From: Asanoa siamensis
GTDB lineage: Bacteria > Actinomycetota > Actinomycetes > Mycobacteriales > Micromonosporaceae
Direction of reading: 5' to 3'
Length of the DNA: 64,000 nucleotides
Assembly (NCBI RefSeq): GCF_016862555.1
Contig: NZ_BONE01000026.1
Coordinates: forward strand, 1 to 64,000
Shown: positions 16,268-25,551 of the stretch, piece by piece
How the letters are laid out: the number at the start of each line of letters is the position of its first letter
How positions within the stretch are numbered: the stretch's first letter is position 1
Position numbers and translations under genes: made by a program
Notes under the pieces: generated by a model
The model's input: only the letters and a program-made list of their open reading frames with translations
Told to the model about the DNA's origin: nothing
The model's database searches: none

Positions 16268-16867
16268 ATGCGGAGAATCGTCGCGCAGCTGTTCATTTCG
16301 CTCGACGGCGTCGTCGAGGCGCCCGACCAGTGGCACTTCCCGTATTTCAACGACGAGATGGGCCAGGCGGTCGGCGGGACGCTGGGCGACGCCGACACCT
16401 ATCTGATCGGCCGCAAGACCTACGACAGCTTCGCCGGGGCGTGGCCCGACCGCGAGCTGGCCGGCGAGGAGGACGCCGAGATGGCGAAGACCCTCGGCGA
16501 CACCCGCAAGATCGTCGTCTCGCGGCAGCCGCTCGAGTTCACCTGGCGCAACTCGGAGCTCCTCCGCGGCGACCTGGTCGAGGCGGTCACGGCGCTCAAG
16601 AACGAGCCCGGCGGCACCATCGGCATGTCGGGCTCGGTCTCGGTCGTCCGCCAACTCCTCGCCGCCGGCCTGCTCGACCAGCTGCACCTGCTGGTGCACC
16701 CGATCGTGGTCGGCAAGGGGCTCAAGCTCTTCGGCGACGGCGAGCAGCCGATCCCGCTGACGCTCGACTCGTCCGAGACCTTCCGCACGGGCGTGCTCAA
16801 CCTGTTCTACAGCCCGGCCAAGGACGCGCCCCAGGGCACCTACGAGGACGCGAAGAAGGCCCTCTAG
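16268..16867 (+). CDS. RibD C-terminal/dihydrofolate-reductase-like protein
   Basis: This 199-aa protein is a member of the YyaP/YwjB-type DHFR-like family. The start RIVAQLFISLDGVVEAP is characteristic, as are LIGRKTYDSF and the glycine motif IGMSGSVSVVRQL that binds NADPH in the fold. Such proteins are common in actinobacteria and few have a known substrate. Its stop overlaps the stop of the convergent small membrane protein gene by 4 bases. Confidence 0.85.
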   Translation: MRRIVAQLFISLDGVVEAPDQWHFPYFNDEMGQAVGGTLGDADTYLIGRKTYDSFAGAWPDRELAGEEDAEMAKTLGDTRKIVVSRQPLEFTWRNSELLRGDLVEAVTALKNEPGGTIGMSGSVSVVRQLLAAGLLDQLHLLVHPIVVGKGLKLFGDGEQPIPLTLDSSETFRTGVLNLFYSPAKDAPQGTYEDAKKAL

Positions 16868-17148
16868 CCGGTGTCGCGGGGGCCCGGCGGCATCATGGCG
16901 GCGCGCGAGCCGGTCTGCAGCGACCAGGTGATCAGGTGGCGGATGCCGAGCACGATGGCCGCCGACAGCGCCCGCAGATAGGTCGGGTCGGCCGCGAGGT
17001 GCAGCAGGCCGGCCGCGGCGAGGAAGTCGAGCAGCACCGCCAGCGCGGCCATCGGGCGCCGGGTCGCCGCCAGCGTCGCCGCGCCGACGACGATGCCCAT
17101 GGCCACGACGACGGCGCTGGCCGCCTCGGTGATCTCGCCCATCGTCAC
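16864..17148 (-). CDS. Small membrane protein of unknown function
   Basis: This 94-aa protein has about three hydrophobic segments (roughly residues 9-30, 34-52 and 58-76) and a Pro/Gly C-terminus. I do not recognise the family. Its ATG overlaps the stop of the DUF1622 gene by 4 bases, so the two are translationally coupled and their products may act together in the membrane. Confidence 0.65.
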   Translation of the reverse strand: MTMGEITEAASAVVVAMGIVVGAATLAATRRPMAALAVLLDFLAAAGLLHLAADPTYLRALSAAIVLGIRHLITWSLQTGSRAAMMPPGPRDTG

Positions 17149-17510
17149 GGCTTCGGGTGCCGTCCGGCGGCGACCTGGCGGCGCTCCTCGTCGATCTCGC
17201 GGCGCAGCGTCCAGTTGAGCGCGGTCCGGATCGCCGCGATCGCCGCGAGCTGGCCGATGTCGCTGAACGACGGCGAGATGGCGGTGCGCAGGATGTCGCC
17301 GGCGAGCTGGAACTCCAGGCCGAGCGTCAGGAAGCGGCCGAGGTCGAGCCGGACCACCACGAACGCGGCGGTGTCCCGGTCGCGCACCGCGATCCAGAGC
17401 AGGCGCACGAAGGCGTAGAGCGCGCCGAGCCCGATGATGATCGCGCCGCCGGCTTCGACGATCGTCACGAGCACGTTGACGGCGTCGCTGACCCGCTCCT
17501 CAACGCTCAC
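17145..17510 (-). CDS. DUF1622 family membrane protein
   Basis: This 121-aa protein has one long N-terminal hydrophobic segment (about 17-45) and the conserved amphipathic stretch LDLGRFLTLGLEFQLAGDIL that marks the DUF1622 family. The family is widespread and uncharacterised. It is the first gene of a two-gene unit with the small membrane protein, with a 4-base ATGA overlap. Confidence 0.82.
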   Translation of the reverse strand: MSVEERVSDAVNVLVTIVEAGGAIIIGLGALYAFVRLLWIAVRDRDTAAFVVVRLDLGRFLTLGLEFQLAGDILRTAISPSFSDIGQLAAIAAIRTALNWTLRREIDEERRQVAAGRHPKP

Positions 17511-17606
17511 CCGTCAACCTACTCATCGGCCCGGCGGGTCCCGCCGGCATCCGGCGCGGCTGTCACCCGGTCGGGTGATCTTCACCCGCGCGCGGTACGG
17601 GTCACC

Positions 17607-19118
17607 TCACGGCAGGCTGGGCACCCGACCGTCCTCGGGCAGCAGGACCCGGAACGTCGCGCCGGCGCCGGGCGTGGGGCTCAGCTCCACGCGGCCGCCG
17701 TGGCTGGTGACGATGGCGGCCACGATGGACAGTCCGAGCCCGGAGCCCCCGCTGCGCCGGTTGCGGCTCGGGTCGGCCCGGTAGAGCCGCTCGAACACCC
17801 GGTCGGCGTGCTCGGGCGGCACGCCCGGCCCGGAGTCGGCCACCTCCAGCACCGCCACCGGGCGGTCCGCCGGCACCTCGCCCACCGCGGCGACCACCGG
17901 GTCGGGGGCCTCCCCCGGCCGCCGGCGGCCGACCCGGACCACGACGGCGGCCGGCGCCGCGCTGTGCTGCAGTGCGTTGGCGACCAGGTTCGTGACGACC
18001 TGGCGCAGGCCGTGGACGTCTCCGAGCACCGTGACCGCCTCGAACGCGGCGTCGCCACCGGCGAGCGCTTCGAGCGCGACCGGGCGGTCCGGGTGCCGGG
18101 CGTGCGCGTCGCTGATCGTGTCGGCGGCGACGGCCAGCAGGTCGACGGGCTGCCGCTCGGGCCGGCGCTGCAGGTCCAGCCGGGCCAGCAGCAGCAGGTC
18201 CTCGACGAGCAGCCCCATCCGGGCGGCCTCGGCCTCGATCCGGGCCATCATCTCGTCGAGCCCGGGGCCGGGGACGGCTCCCCCACGCCGGTACAGCTCG
18301 GCGAAGCCGCGGATCGACGTCAGCGGCGTACGCAACTCGTGCGACGCGTCCGCGACGAACTGCCGCAGCCGCCGCTCGGAGGTCGTCCGGGCGGACACCT
18401 CGGCCTCGATGCGGTCGAGCATCGAGTTGAGCGCGATGCCGAGCCGGCCGGGCTCGGTGTGCGGGTCGACGTCCCGTACCCGGCGGGACAGGTCGCCCGC
18501 CGTGATCTCGGCGGAGGTGCGCTCCATCCGGGTCAGCGGCCGCAGCCCCATCCGCACCACCAGCGCGGCGACGGCCGCGAGCAGCGTGAGCACCACGAGC
18601 ATCACGGCGACGTCGATGGCCAGCAGCATGTCGCCGGTGGCGTCGACGGCCTTGAGGGACACGCCGGAGACGGCCAGGCTGCCGTCGTCGCGGGACACGA
18701 CGAGCAGCCGCCACGACATGGTGCCGTCCACCGCGCTGACCGTGAACGGCTCGCCCTCGGCCTGTTCCACCAGGTCCGCGTAGGCGGGCAGCTTCGGCGC
18801 GGGCGCACCGGTCGTCACGGCCGCCACTGCCGTGCCGCCGTCCGGGGCCACGACCACGAAGGCGCGGTCGACGTCGAGGCGGCCGCGCGGGAACATCGGG
18901 TTCGGCGCGGCGACTCCTTCCCAGGACGGCCGCTGGGCGGCCGCCTTGGCCGCGCTGTGGAGTTGCTCGTCGACCCGGTCGGTGAGGTTGCGGCGCAGCA
19001 GCGCCAGCCCGATGGCGTTGGCGACCAGGAGGGCCAGCGCGCTCAACGTGGCGACCGCGACGACCAGCCGGGCACGCAGGGTCCAGTGCCGCCAGTGCCG
19101 AACCCGCGGCGCCCTCAC
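17607..19118 (-). CDS. Sensor histidine kinase (HAMP, HisKA, HATPase)
   Basis: This 503-aa kinase has transmembrane helices at about 18-42 and 167-190 flanking an extracellular sensor of about 125 residues. A HAMP linker follows, then HisKA with DASHELRTPLTS (His260), an N box NLVANALQHS and a DSGPGVP ATP lid. It autophosphorylates on His and should pass phosphate to an OmpR-type regulator. The GTG start overlaps by 4 bases (GTGA) with a 34-codon frame that encodes only the first strand of a receiver domain. No complete response regulator gene is adjacent, so the kinase looks orphaned. Confidence 0.88.
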   Translation of the reverse strand: MRAPRVRHWRHWTLRARLVVAVATLSALALLVANAIGLALLRRNLTDRVDEQLHSAAKAAAQRPSWEGVAAPNPMFPRGRLDVDRAFVVVAPDGGTAVAAVTTGAPAPKLPAYADLVEQAEGEPFTVSAVDGTMSWRLLVVSRDDGSLAVSGVSLKAVDATGDMLLAIDVAVMLVVLTLLAAVAALVVRMGLRPLTRMERTSAEITAGDLSRRVRDVDPHTEPGRLGIALNSMLDRIEAEVSARTTSERRLRQFVADASHELRTPLTSIRGFAELYRRGGAVPGPGLDEMMARIEAEAARMGLLVEDLLLLARLDLQRRPERQPVDLLAVAADTISDAHARHPDRPVALEALAGGDAAFEAVTVLGDVHGLRQVVTNLVANALQHSAAPAAVVVRVGRRRPGEAPDPVVAAVGEVPADRPVAVLEVADSGPGVPPEHADRVFERLYRADPSRNRRSGGSGLGLSIVAAIVTSHGGRVELSPTPGAGATFRVLLPEDGRVPSLP

Positions 19119-19219
19119 CCCGGGTCCCGCGGCGACCGCGCCCGGCCCGCGTCGGGGAGCAGGGCATGGCTGTGGGGCTCGTGGTCCACGAGGAGCACCC
19201 GGATCGGACGGACTGGCAC
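19115..19219 (-). pseudogene. Response-regulator stub: first receiver strand only
   Basis: A 34-codon frame starts at a GTG and stops in a GTGA overlap with the histidine kinase start, as a normal response-regulator gene would. The first 21 residues read as an OmpR-type receiver N-terminus (PIRVLLVDHEPHSHALL, compare RVLLVDDEP). The remaining 13 residues (PDAGRARSPRDPG) have no receiver character and could be the original C-terminal tail. The simplest reading is an in-frame internal deletion of about 200 codons. Alternatives are a collapsed assembly or a real micropeptide. Confidence 0.6.
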
Positions 19220-19233
19220 ACCGTATCTCTTAC

Positions 19234-19278
19234 GGAACAACCCTCGGAGGAGCCTGGGAACAGCCTAGGAGGAGCCTG
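19234..19278. repeat. Four 11-base direct repeats, likely OmpR-type binding array
   Basis: On the plus strand the units are GGAACAACCCTC (12 bases, 19234-19245), GGAGGAGCCTG, GGAACAGCCTA and GGAGGAGCCTG (11 bases each, ending at 19278). Spacing of 11 bases is the signature of OmpR/PhoB-type dimers binding one face of the DNA. The array is 15 bases upstream of the stub's GTG, the place for autoregulation of a two-component operon. Confidence 0.6.
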
Positions 19279-19879
19279 TGACGAGCTCCTGACGATCGAT
19301 GAGGCCCCGCGGTGAACACCGCCGCGGGCACCCACCCCCACCTGCACCGGGCGGTCGCCGGCAGAGGCGCGGACCAGCCCGCGACAGTCGGCCCGAAGGC
19401 CACGCTCGCCACCCGCGCGGCCTCCGAGCGCAACGGTTTCGTGACCCGGGCCCCTCCGGCCCGGTGGGCGGCGACCACATAAGTCCCGGGAATCGCGTCA
19501 CGACGCATTGGTAACCACCATTGTGGATGGTTGGCGATTCGGACTCCACGCCCGGGCCGGCCGGTTAGCCTGACATAGGTGATCCATTCTGGCTGCCCGG
19601 CGGGCAACAAAAAATAGGGCGACACCTCGCGTACGCCGCGGTGCGTACCAAAAAAAGAGCAATTTTCGGGTTTAAAGCCATTGGCCGTAGCCCTATCGGA
19701 GGTCACGTGCTTGACTGACGGTGAGAAAGGGCGAATCCGAATATTCAGACATAGCCGTTAGTTACGTGTCTATTCCCCGGTTGGGGCCTTCATCCTGTTG
19801 TGGGTCCCAAGGCGCGCTCCTGGCGGTGATGGTCAATCCGCGGATCGCCCAGGTTGCACGCTGTTGGGGGGCTAAAGCT
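19279..19879. promoter_or_regulatory. Long intergenic leader before glpF, partly AT-rich
   Basis: This 601-base stretch lies between the direct repeats and the glycerol operon. The left part (to about 19482) is GC-rich and contains one possible 56-codon frame, listed separately. From about 19500 the base composition drops sharply, with runs of A at 19609-19614 and 19650-19656. Near 19505-19530 there is an imperfect palindrome (CCACCAT ... ATGGTTGG). A TTGACT at 19710-19715 could be a -35 element, but no good -10 follows. I looked for known riboswitch cores and recognised none. Confidence 0.45.
19312..19482 (+). CDS. Possible small protein of 56 aa
   Basis: A GTG-started frame of 56 codons shows the codon-position pattern of real genes here: about 90% GC at third positions and lowest GC at second positions. 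The product is Ala/Thr/Arg-rich (AGTHPHLHRAVAGRGADQ near its start) with no domain I know. It starts 33 bases after the 11-base direct repeats and runs away from them, so it could be a target of the lost response regulator. There is no strong Shine-Dalgarno. It may be a chance frame. Confidence 0.3.
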   Translation: MNTAAGTHPHLHRAVAGRGADQPATVGPKATLATRAASERNGFVTRAPPARWAATT

Positions 19880-20917
<1,038 letters not shown>

Positions 20918-20952
20918 CGACCGGACCCACGAACCCGGAAGGAAACACAGAG

Positions 20953-22470
20953 ATGGCGGATTACGTAGGCGCTATCGACCAAGGCACGACAAGCACACGA
21001 TTCATGATTTTCGACCACGAGGGGCGCGAGGTTGGGCGCCACCAGCTCGAGCACGAGCAGATCCTGCCGCAGGCCGGCTGGGTCGAGCACGACCCGCTCG
21101 AGATCTGGCAGCGTACGCAGGAGGTGATCACCACGGCGATGAGCCGGCAGAACCTGTCGGCCAGTGACCTCGCCGCGGTGGGCATCACCAACCAGCGCGA
21201 GACGACGGTCGTGTGGAACCGCCGCACCGGGCGGCCCTACTACAACGCGATCGTCTGGCAGGACACCCGGACGGACCGGATCGCGGCCGCACTCGACCGC
21301 GACGGCCGGGGTGACGTGATCAGGCGCAAGGCCGGTCTCCCGCCGGCGACGTACTTCTCCGGCGGGAAGATCCAGTGGATCCTGGAGAACGTCGACGGCG
21401 TCCGCGAAGCGGCGGAGAGCGGCGACGCGATCTTCGGAAACACGGACGCCTGGGTCCTGTGGAACCTCACCGGTGGGCGTGACGGCGGACTGCACATCAC
21501 CGACGTCACGAACGCCAGCCGGACGATGCTGATGAACCTGGAGACGCTCGACTGGGACGACGAGCTGCTCTCGTTCTTCAACATCCCGCGGCAGATGCTG
21601 CCGGAGATCCGGCCGTCGTCGGACCCGCATCTCTACGGGATGACCAAGGCCGGCGGCCCGTTCAAGGGCGAGGTGGCGCTGCCCGCGTCGCTCGGCGACC
21701 AGCAGGCGGCCACGGTCGGCCAGGTCTGCTTCGCCGTCGGCGAGGCGAAGAACACCTACGGCACGGGTAACTTCCTGTTGCTCAACACCGGAAACGAGGT
21801 CGTCCGGTCGAAGGCGGGCCTGATCACCACGGTCTGCTACAAGTTCGGCGACCAGGACCCGGTGTACGCGCTGGAAGGCTCGATCGCGGTGACCGGTTCG
21901 GCCGTGCAGTGGCTGCGCGACCAGCTCGGCATCATCCGCAACGCGTCCGAGAGCGAGACCCTGGCGCGCAGCGTCCCGGACAACGGGGGTGTCTACTTCG
22001 TACCCGCGTTCTCCGGCCTGTTCGCTCCATATTGGAAGTCCGACGCACGTGGTGCGATCGTCGGCCTGTCGCGGTTCAACACGGCCGGCCACCTCGCCCG
22101 CGCGACGCTGGAGTCGATCTGCTACCAGTCCAAGGACGTGGTGGAGGCGGCCCAGAAGGACTCCGGGGTCACGCTCGACATCCTCAAGGTCGACGGCGGC
22201 ATCACGGCCAACGACCTGGCGATGCAGATGCAGGCCGACGTCCTGGGTGTGCCGGTGAGCCGGCCGGTGGTCGCGGAGACCACCGCGCTGGGTGCCGCGT
22301 ACGCCGCGGGCCTCGCGGTGAAGTACTGGAACTCCGTCGAGGAGTTGCGGGCCCACTGGCACGAGGACCGGCGCTGGACGCCCGAATGGAGCGACCAGCA
22401 GCGGGCCGACGGCTACAAGATGTGGAAGAAAGCGGTCGACCGGACCATGGACTGGCTCGAGGTCGACTGA
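20953..22470 (+). CDS. glpK: Glycerol kinase
   Basis: This 505-aa protein has the normal glycerol kinase length and starts with the FGGY-family phosphate loop DQGTTSTR at 9-16. GWVEHDP and the C-terminal [11 protein letters not shown] are also conserved. It phosphorylates imported glycerol to sn-glycerol 3-phosphate with ATP, trapping it in the cytoplasm. The ATG is preceded by GGAAGGA about 11 bases upstream and lies 35 bases after glpF. The gene for the oxidising enzyme follows, making a complete glycerol catabolic operon. Confidence 0.95.
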   Translation: MADYVGAIDQGTTSTRFMIFDHEGREVGRHQLEHEQILPQAGWVEHDPLEIWQRTQEVITTAMSRQNLSASDLAAVGITNQRETTVVWNRRTGRPYYNAIVWQDTRTDRIAAALDRDGRGDVIRRKAGLPPATYFSGGKIQWILENVDGVREAAESGDAIFGNTDAWVLWNLTGGRDGGLHITDVTNASRTMLMNLETLDWDDELLSFFNIPRQMLPEIRPSSDPHLYGMTKAGGPFKGEVALPASLGDQQAATVGQVCFAVGEAKNTYGTGNFLLLNTGNEVVRSKAGLITTVCYKFGDQDPVYALEGSIAVTGSAVQWLRDQLGIIRNASESETLARSVPDNGGVYFVPAFSGLFAPYWKSDARGAIVGLSRFNTAGHLARATLESICYQSKDVVEAAQKDSGVTLDILKVDGGITANDLAMQMQADVLGVPVSRPVVAETTALGAAYAAGLAVKYWNSVEELRAHWHEDRRWTPEWSDQQRADGYKMWKKAVDRTMDWLEVD

Positions 22471-22539
22471 GGTACCGACCGGGGCGTCGCAGGCGTACGC
22501 GCGTGCGGCGCCCCACCCCTTGGAAGGCAGGAGGTTGCC

Positions 22540-24243
22540 GTGGAGGCCGTGGCCCTTTCCGCAGCACAACGAAGCCGGGCCCTCGCCGGGATGGCCGAAC
22601 GTGAACTGGACATCCTCGTGGTGGGCGGCGGCGTGGTCGGCGCGGGCTGCGCCCTCGACGCGGTCACCCGTGGCCTGTCGACCGGCCTGGTCGAGGCCCG
22701 CGACTGGGCGTCCGGCACGTCCAGCCGGTCCAGCAAGCTGATGCACGGCGGGTTGCGCTACCTGGAGCAGTTCGAGTTCGGCCTGGTGGCCGAGTCGCTG
22801 CGGGAGCGCGGCCTGCTGCTGCAACGGATCGCGCCGCACCTGGTGCGTCCGGTGCAGTTCCTCTACCCGCTCAAGCACCGGATCTGGGAGCGCCCGTACG
22901 TCGGTAGCGGCCTGATCCTCTACGACACGATGGGAATCACCTCGGGTACGGCCCGGGGCCTCCCGCACCACAAGCACCTCACCCGGCGCGGCGCGCTCAA
23001 GGTGGCGCCCGGCCTCAAGAAGACGGCCCTGATCGGTGCGGTGCAGTACTACGACGGCCAGGTCGACGACGCCCGGCACACCATGACGGTGGTACGCACG
23101 GCGGCGAGCTACGGCGCGCTGGTGGCCAACCGCGCGCGGGTGCTCGACTACCTGCGCGAGGGCGAGCAGGTCGTGGGTGCGCTGGTCGAGGACCTGATGA
23201 CCGGCGAGACCCGGGAGGTCCGGGCCAAGCAGGTGATCAACTCGACGGGCGTCTGGACCGACGACACGCAAGCGCTCGCCGACACCCGGGGTGAGTTCCA
23301 CGTCCACACGTCGAAGGGCGTGCACTTCACCGTGCCGCGGGACCGGATCCAGCTCGACACGGGCCTGATCCTGCGTACGGAGAAGAGCGTGCTGTTCGTC
23401 ATCCCGTGGGGCCGGCACTGGCTGATCGGCACGACCGACACCGACTGGGAGCTCGACAAGGCCCGGCCGGCGGCCACCTCGACGGACATCGAGTACCTGC
23501 TCGACCACGTCAACTCGGTGCTCGTCTCACCGTTGACACAGGCCGACATCGAGGGTGTCTACGTCGGACTCCGGCCGCTGGTGGCCGGCACCGCCGAGTC
23601 GAGCGCCAAGCTGTCCCGGGACCACTCGGTGGCGAGCCCGGTGCCCGGCATGGTGGTCGTGGCGGGCGGCAAGTACACGACCTACCGCAAGATGGCCGAG
23701 GACACCGTCAACGCGGCCGTGCGGGGGCTCGACCAGGAGAACGTGCCCGACTCGGTGACCCGGGACATCCCGCTGCTCGGCGCCGACGGCTACCGGGCAC
23801 TGTGGAACCAGCGGCACGACCTGGCCGAGGACTGGGGCCTGCACGTGCACCGGATCGAGCACCTGCTCAACCGGTACGGCTCGCTGATCTTCGAGCTGCT
23901 GCGGATGATCGCGAAGGACCCGGGTCTGGCCGAGCCGCTGCCCGGCGCCGACGACTACCTGCGGGTCGAGGCGGTCTACGGCGCGAGCCACGAGGGCGCG
24001 CTGCATCTCGACGACGTGTTGTCGCGGCGCACAAGGGCGTACTTCGAGACGTTCTCCCGTGGTGTGCAGGCGGCACCGGACGCGGCGCGGCTGATGGGCT
24101 CGGTGCTGGGCTGGACCGACGTCGACGTCGACCGGGAGGTGGCCGCGTACGACCAGGCCATCGAGGCCGACCGCAAGGCGCAGGAGGCGACCGACGACGC
24201 GGCCGCCGACGCCGCCCGCCTGGTGGCGGTGGACCTGGGCTGA
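22540..24243 (+). CDS. glpD: Glycerol-3-phosphate dehydrogenase, FAD-dependent
   Basis: This 567-aa protein has the FAD-binding motif VVGGGVVGAG near 28-37, the conserved SSRSSKLMHGGLRYLEQFE block and a C-terminal DAO-type cap. It oxidises glycerol 3-phosphate to dihydroxyacetone phosphate and passes electrons to the respiratory quinone pool at the membrane. The GTG at 22540 is supported by GGAGG 5 bases upstream. It lies 69 bases after glpK and ends the operon, with a hairpin terminator at 24256-24286. Confidence 0.95.
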   Translation: MEAVALSAAQRSRALAGMAERELDILVVGGGVVGAGCALDAVTRGLSTGLVEARDWASGTSSRSSKLMHGGLRYLEQFEFGLVAESLRERGLLLQRIAPHLVRPVQFLYPLKHRIWERPYVGSGLILYDTMGITSGTARGLPHHKHLTRRGALKVAPGLKKTALIGAVQYYDGQVDDARHTMTVVRTAASYGALVANRARVLDYLREGEQVVGALVEDLMTGETREVRAKQVINSTGVWTDDTQALADTRGEFHVHTSKGVHFTVPRDRIQLDTGLILRTEKSVLFVIPWGRHWLIGTTDTDWELDKARPAATSTDIEYLLDHVNSVLVSPLTQADIEGVYVGLRPLVAGTAESSAKLSRDHSVASPVPGMVVVAGGKYTTYRKMAEDTVNAAVRGLDQENVPDSVTRDIPLLGADGYRALWNQRHDLAEDWGLHVHRIEHLLNRYGSLIFELLRMIAKDPGLAEPLPGADDYLRVEAVYGASHEGALHLDDVLSRRTRAYFETFSRGVQAAPDAARLMGSVLGWTDVDVDREVAAYDQAIEADRKAQEATDDAAADAARLVAVDLG

Positions 24244-24255
24244 GAGCTCCGCTCG

Positions 24256-24286
24256 GGAAGGGGATCCGGGGGCCGGGTCCCCTTCC
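24256..24286 (+). terminator. Hairpin terminator after glpD
   Basis: GGAAGGGGA and TCCCCTTCC form a perfect 9-base stem around a 13-base loop, 12 bases after the glpD stop. It is followed by a short T/C-rich stretch. It separates the glycerol operon from the MFS gene. Confidence 0.65.
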
Positions 24287-24298
24287 ACTTTCCCGACA

Positions 24299-24315
24299 AG
24301 CTGTATAGTACAGCT
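24299..24315. promoter_or_regulatory. Perfect operator palindrome overlapping the MFS promoter
   Basis: AGCTGTATAGTACAGCT is a perfect 7-3-7 inverted repeat that ends exactly at the base before the ATG at 24316. The candidate -10 element TATAGT (24304-24309) lies inside it, and there is no ribosome binding site, so the transcript is probably leaderless. A dimeric repressor of the TetR, MarR or GntR type bound here would block the polymerase. No regulator gene is next to it. Confidence 0.7.
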
Positions 24316-25542
24316 ATGTCCTCCGCCAGTCCCTTCACACAGCCGCGCGCCGTCTGGGCCGTCGCGTTCGCCTGCGTCGTGTCGTTCATGGGCATCGGCC
24401 TCGTCGACCCGATCCTGCCCGCGCTCGCCGACGACCTGCACGCGACGCCGAGCCAGGTCTCCCTGCTGTTCACCAGCTATCTCGTGGTGACGGCCGTCGC
24501 GATGCTGGTGGTCGGCGCGGTCGCCAGCCGGATCGGCGCCAAGCGCACCCTCGTCGTCGGCCTGGTGATCATCGTGGTGTTCGCCGCGCTGGCCGGTGCC
24601 TCCGACTCGATCGGCGGGATCGTCGGCTTCCGGGCCGGCTGGGGACTGGGCAACGCCCTGTTCATCGCGACCAGCCTCGCGGTCATCGTCGCGTCGGCGA
24701 GCGGCGGCTTCGCGGGTGCGATCATCCTGTACGAGACGGCGCTGGGTCTCGGCATCGCGGTCGGCCCGCTGCTCGGCGGGGAGCTCGGCAGCATCAGCTG
24801 GAAGGGCCCGTTCTTCGGCGTCTCGGCGCTCATGTTCATCGCCCTGGTCGCGACCGTCGCGTTCGTGCCGTCGATGCCGAAGCCGGCGCGGCCGACCTCG
24901 CTGTCGGCGCCGCTGCGCGCCCTGCGCCACCGCGGGTTGCTCGTCATGGGCCTAACCGCGCTGCTCTACAACTGGGGCTTCTTCACGATGCTCGGGTACG
25001 CGCCGTACCCGATGGAACTCGACGCCCACCACCTCGGCCTGGTCTTCACGGGTTGGGGTCTGCTCGTGGCGCTGTTCAGCGTGTTCTTCGCGCCACGCTT
25101 GCAGGCCCGGTTCGGCACGGCGAAGGTGCTCTACGTCAACCTGGCGGCGCTCGGCGTGGTGATGGCGGTGATCGCGGCGGGCGTGTCGACGCCGACGACG
25201 GTGATCGTCGCCGTGATCGTCAGCGGCGCGTTCATCGGCATCAACAACACGCTGACCACGCAGGCGGTCATGCTGGTCTCGCCGGTGGAACGCTCGGTCG
25301 CGTCGTCGGCGTACGGCTTCGTCCGCTTCATCGGCGGCGGCCTGGCCCCGTTCGCGGCGGGCAAGCTGGCGGACGCGTTCTCGCTCTCGGTCCCCTTCTA
25401 CCTGGGCGGCGTGACCTTCGTGCTGGCCATCTTCGTGCTGGCCACGGGCCACAAGCTGCTGGGCGAGGCGGAGCGGGACCTGGCCACGCCCGCCGCCCAC
25501 CCGGAGCCGGCAGTCACCCCGACCGCGGATCTGCCGGCCTAG
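24316..25542 (+). CDS. MFS efflux transporter
   Basis: This 408-aa protein has about twelve hydrophobic helices and the MFS motif-A loop between helices 2 and 3 (VASRIGAKRT). The start (SFMGIGLVDPILPAL) and length are those of 12-helix drug-efflux MFS proteins. The substrate is unknown. The perfect operator immediately upstream suggests induction by its substrate through a repressor encoded elsewhere. Confidence 0.85.
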   Translation: MSSASPFTQPRAVWAVAFACVVSFMGIGLVDPILPALADDLHATPSQVSLLFTSYLVVTAVAMLVVGAVASRIGAKRTLVVGLVIIVVFAALAGASDSIGGIVGFRAGWGLGNALFIATSLAVIVASASGGFAGAIILYETALGLGIAVGPLLGGELGSISWKGPFFGVSALMFIALVATVAFVPSMPKPARPTSLSAPLRALRHRGLLVMGLTALLYNWGFFTMLGYAPYPMELDAHHLGLVFTGWGLLVALFSVFFAPRLQARFGTAKVLYVNLAALGVVMAVIAAGVSTPTTVIVAVIVSGAFIGINNTLTTQAVMLVSPVERSVASSAYGFVRFIGGGLAPFAAGKLADAFSLSVPFYLGGVTFVLAIFVLATGHKLLGEAERDLATPAAHPEPAVTPTADLPA

Positions 25543-25551
25543 ACTGCGGCG

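Noticed and set aside
19230-19706. A 158-codon minus-strand frame in the gap before glpF
   Set aside because: It crosses the direct-repeat array, shows no third-position bias in its AT-rich part and has no recognisable domain.
19483-19879. Riboswitch (c-di-AMP, c-di-GMP or glycine type) before glpF
   Set aside because: I could not find the conserved core of any of these classes; the AT-rich leader alone is not enough.
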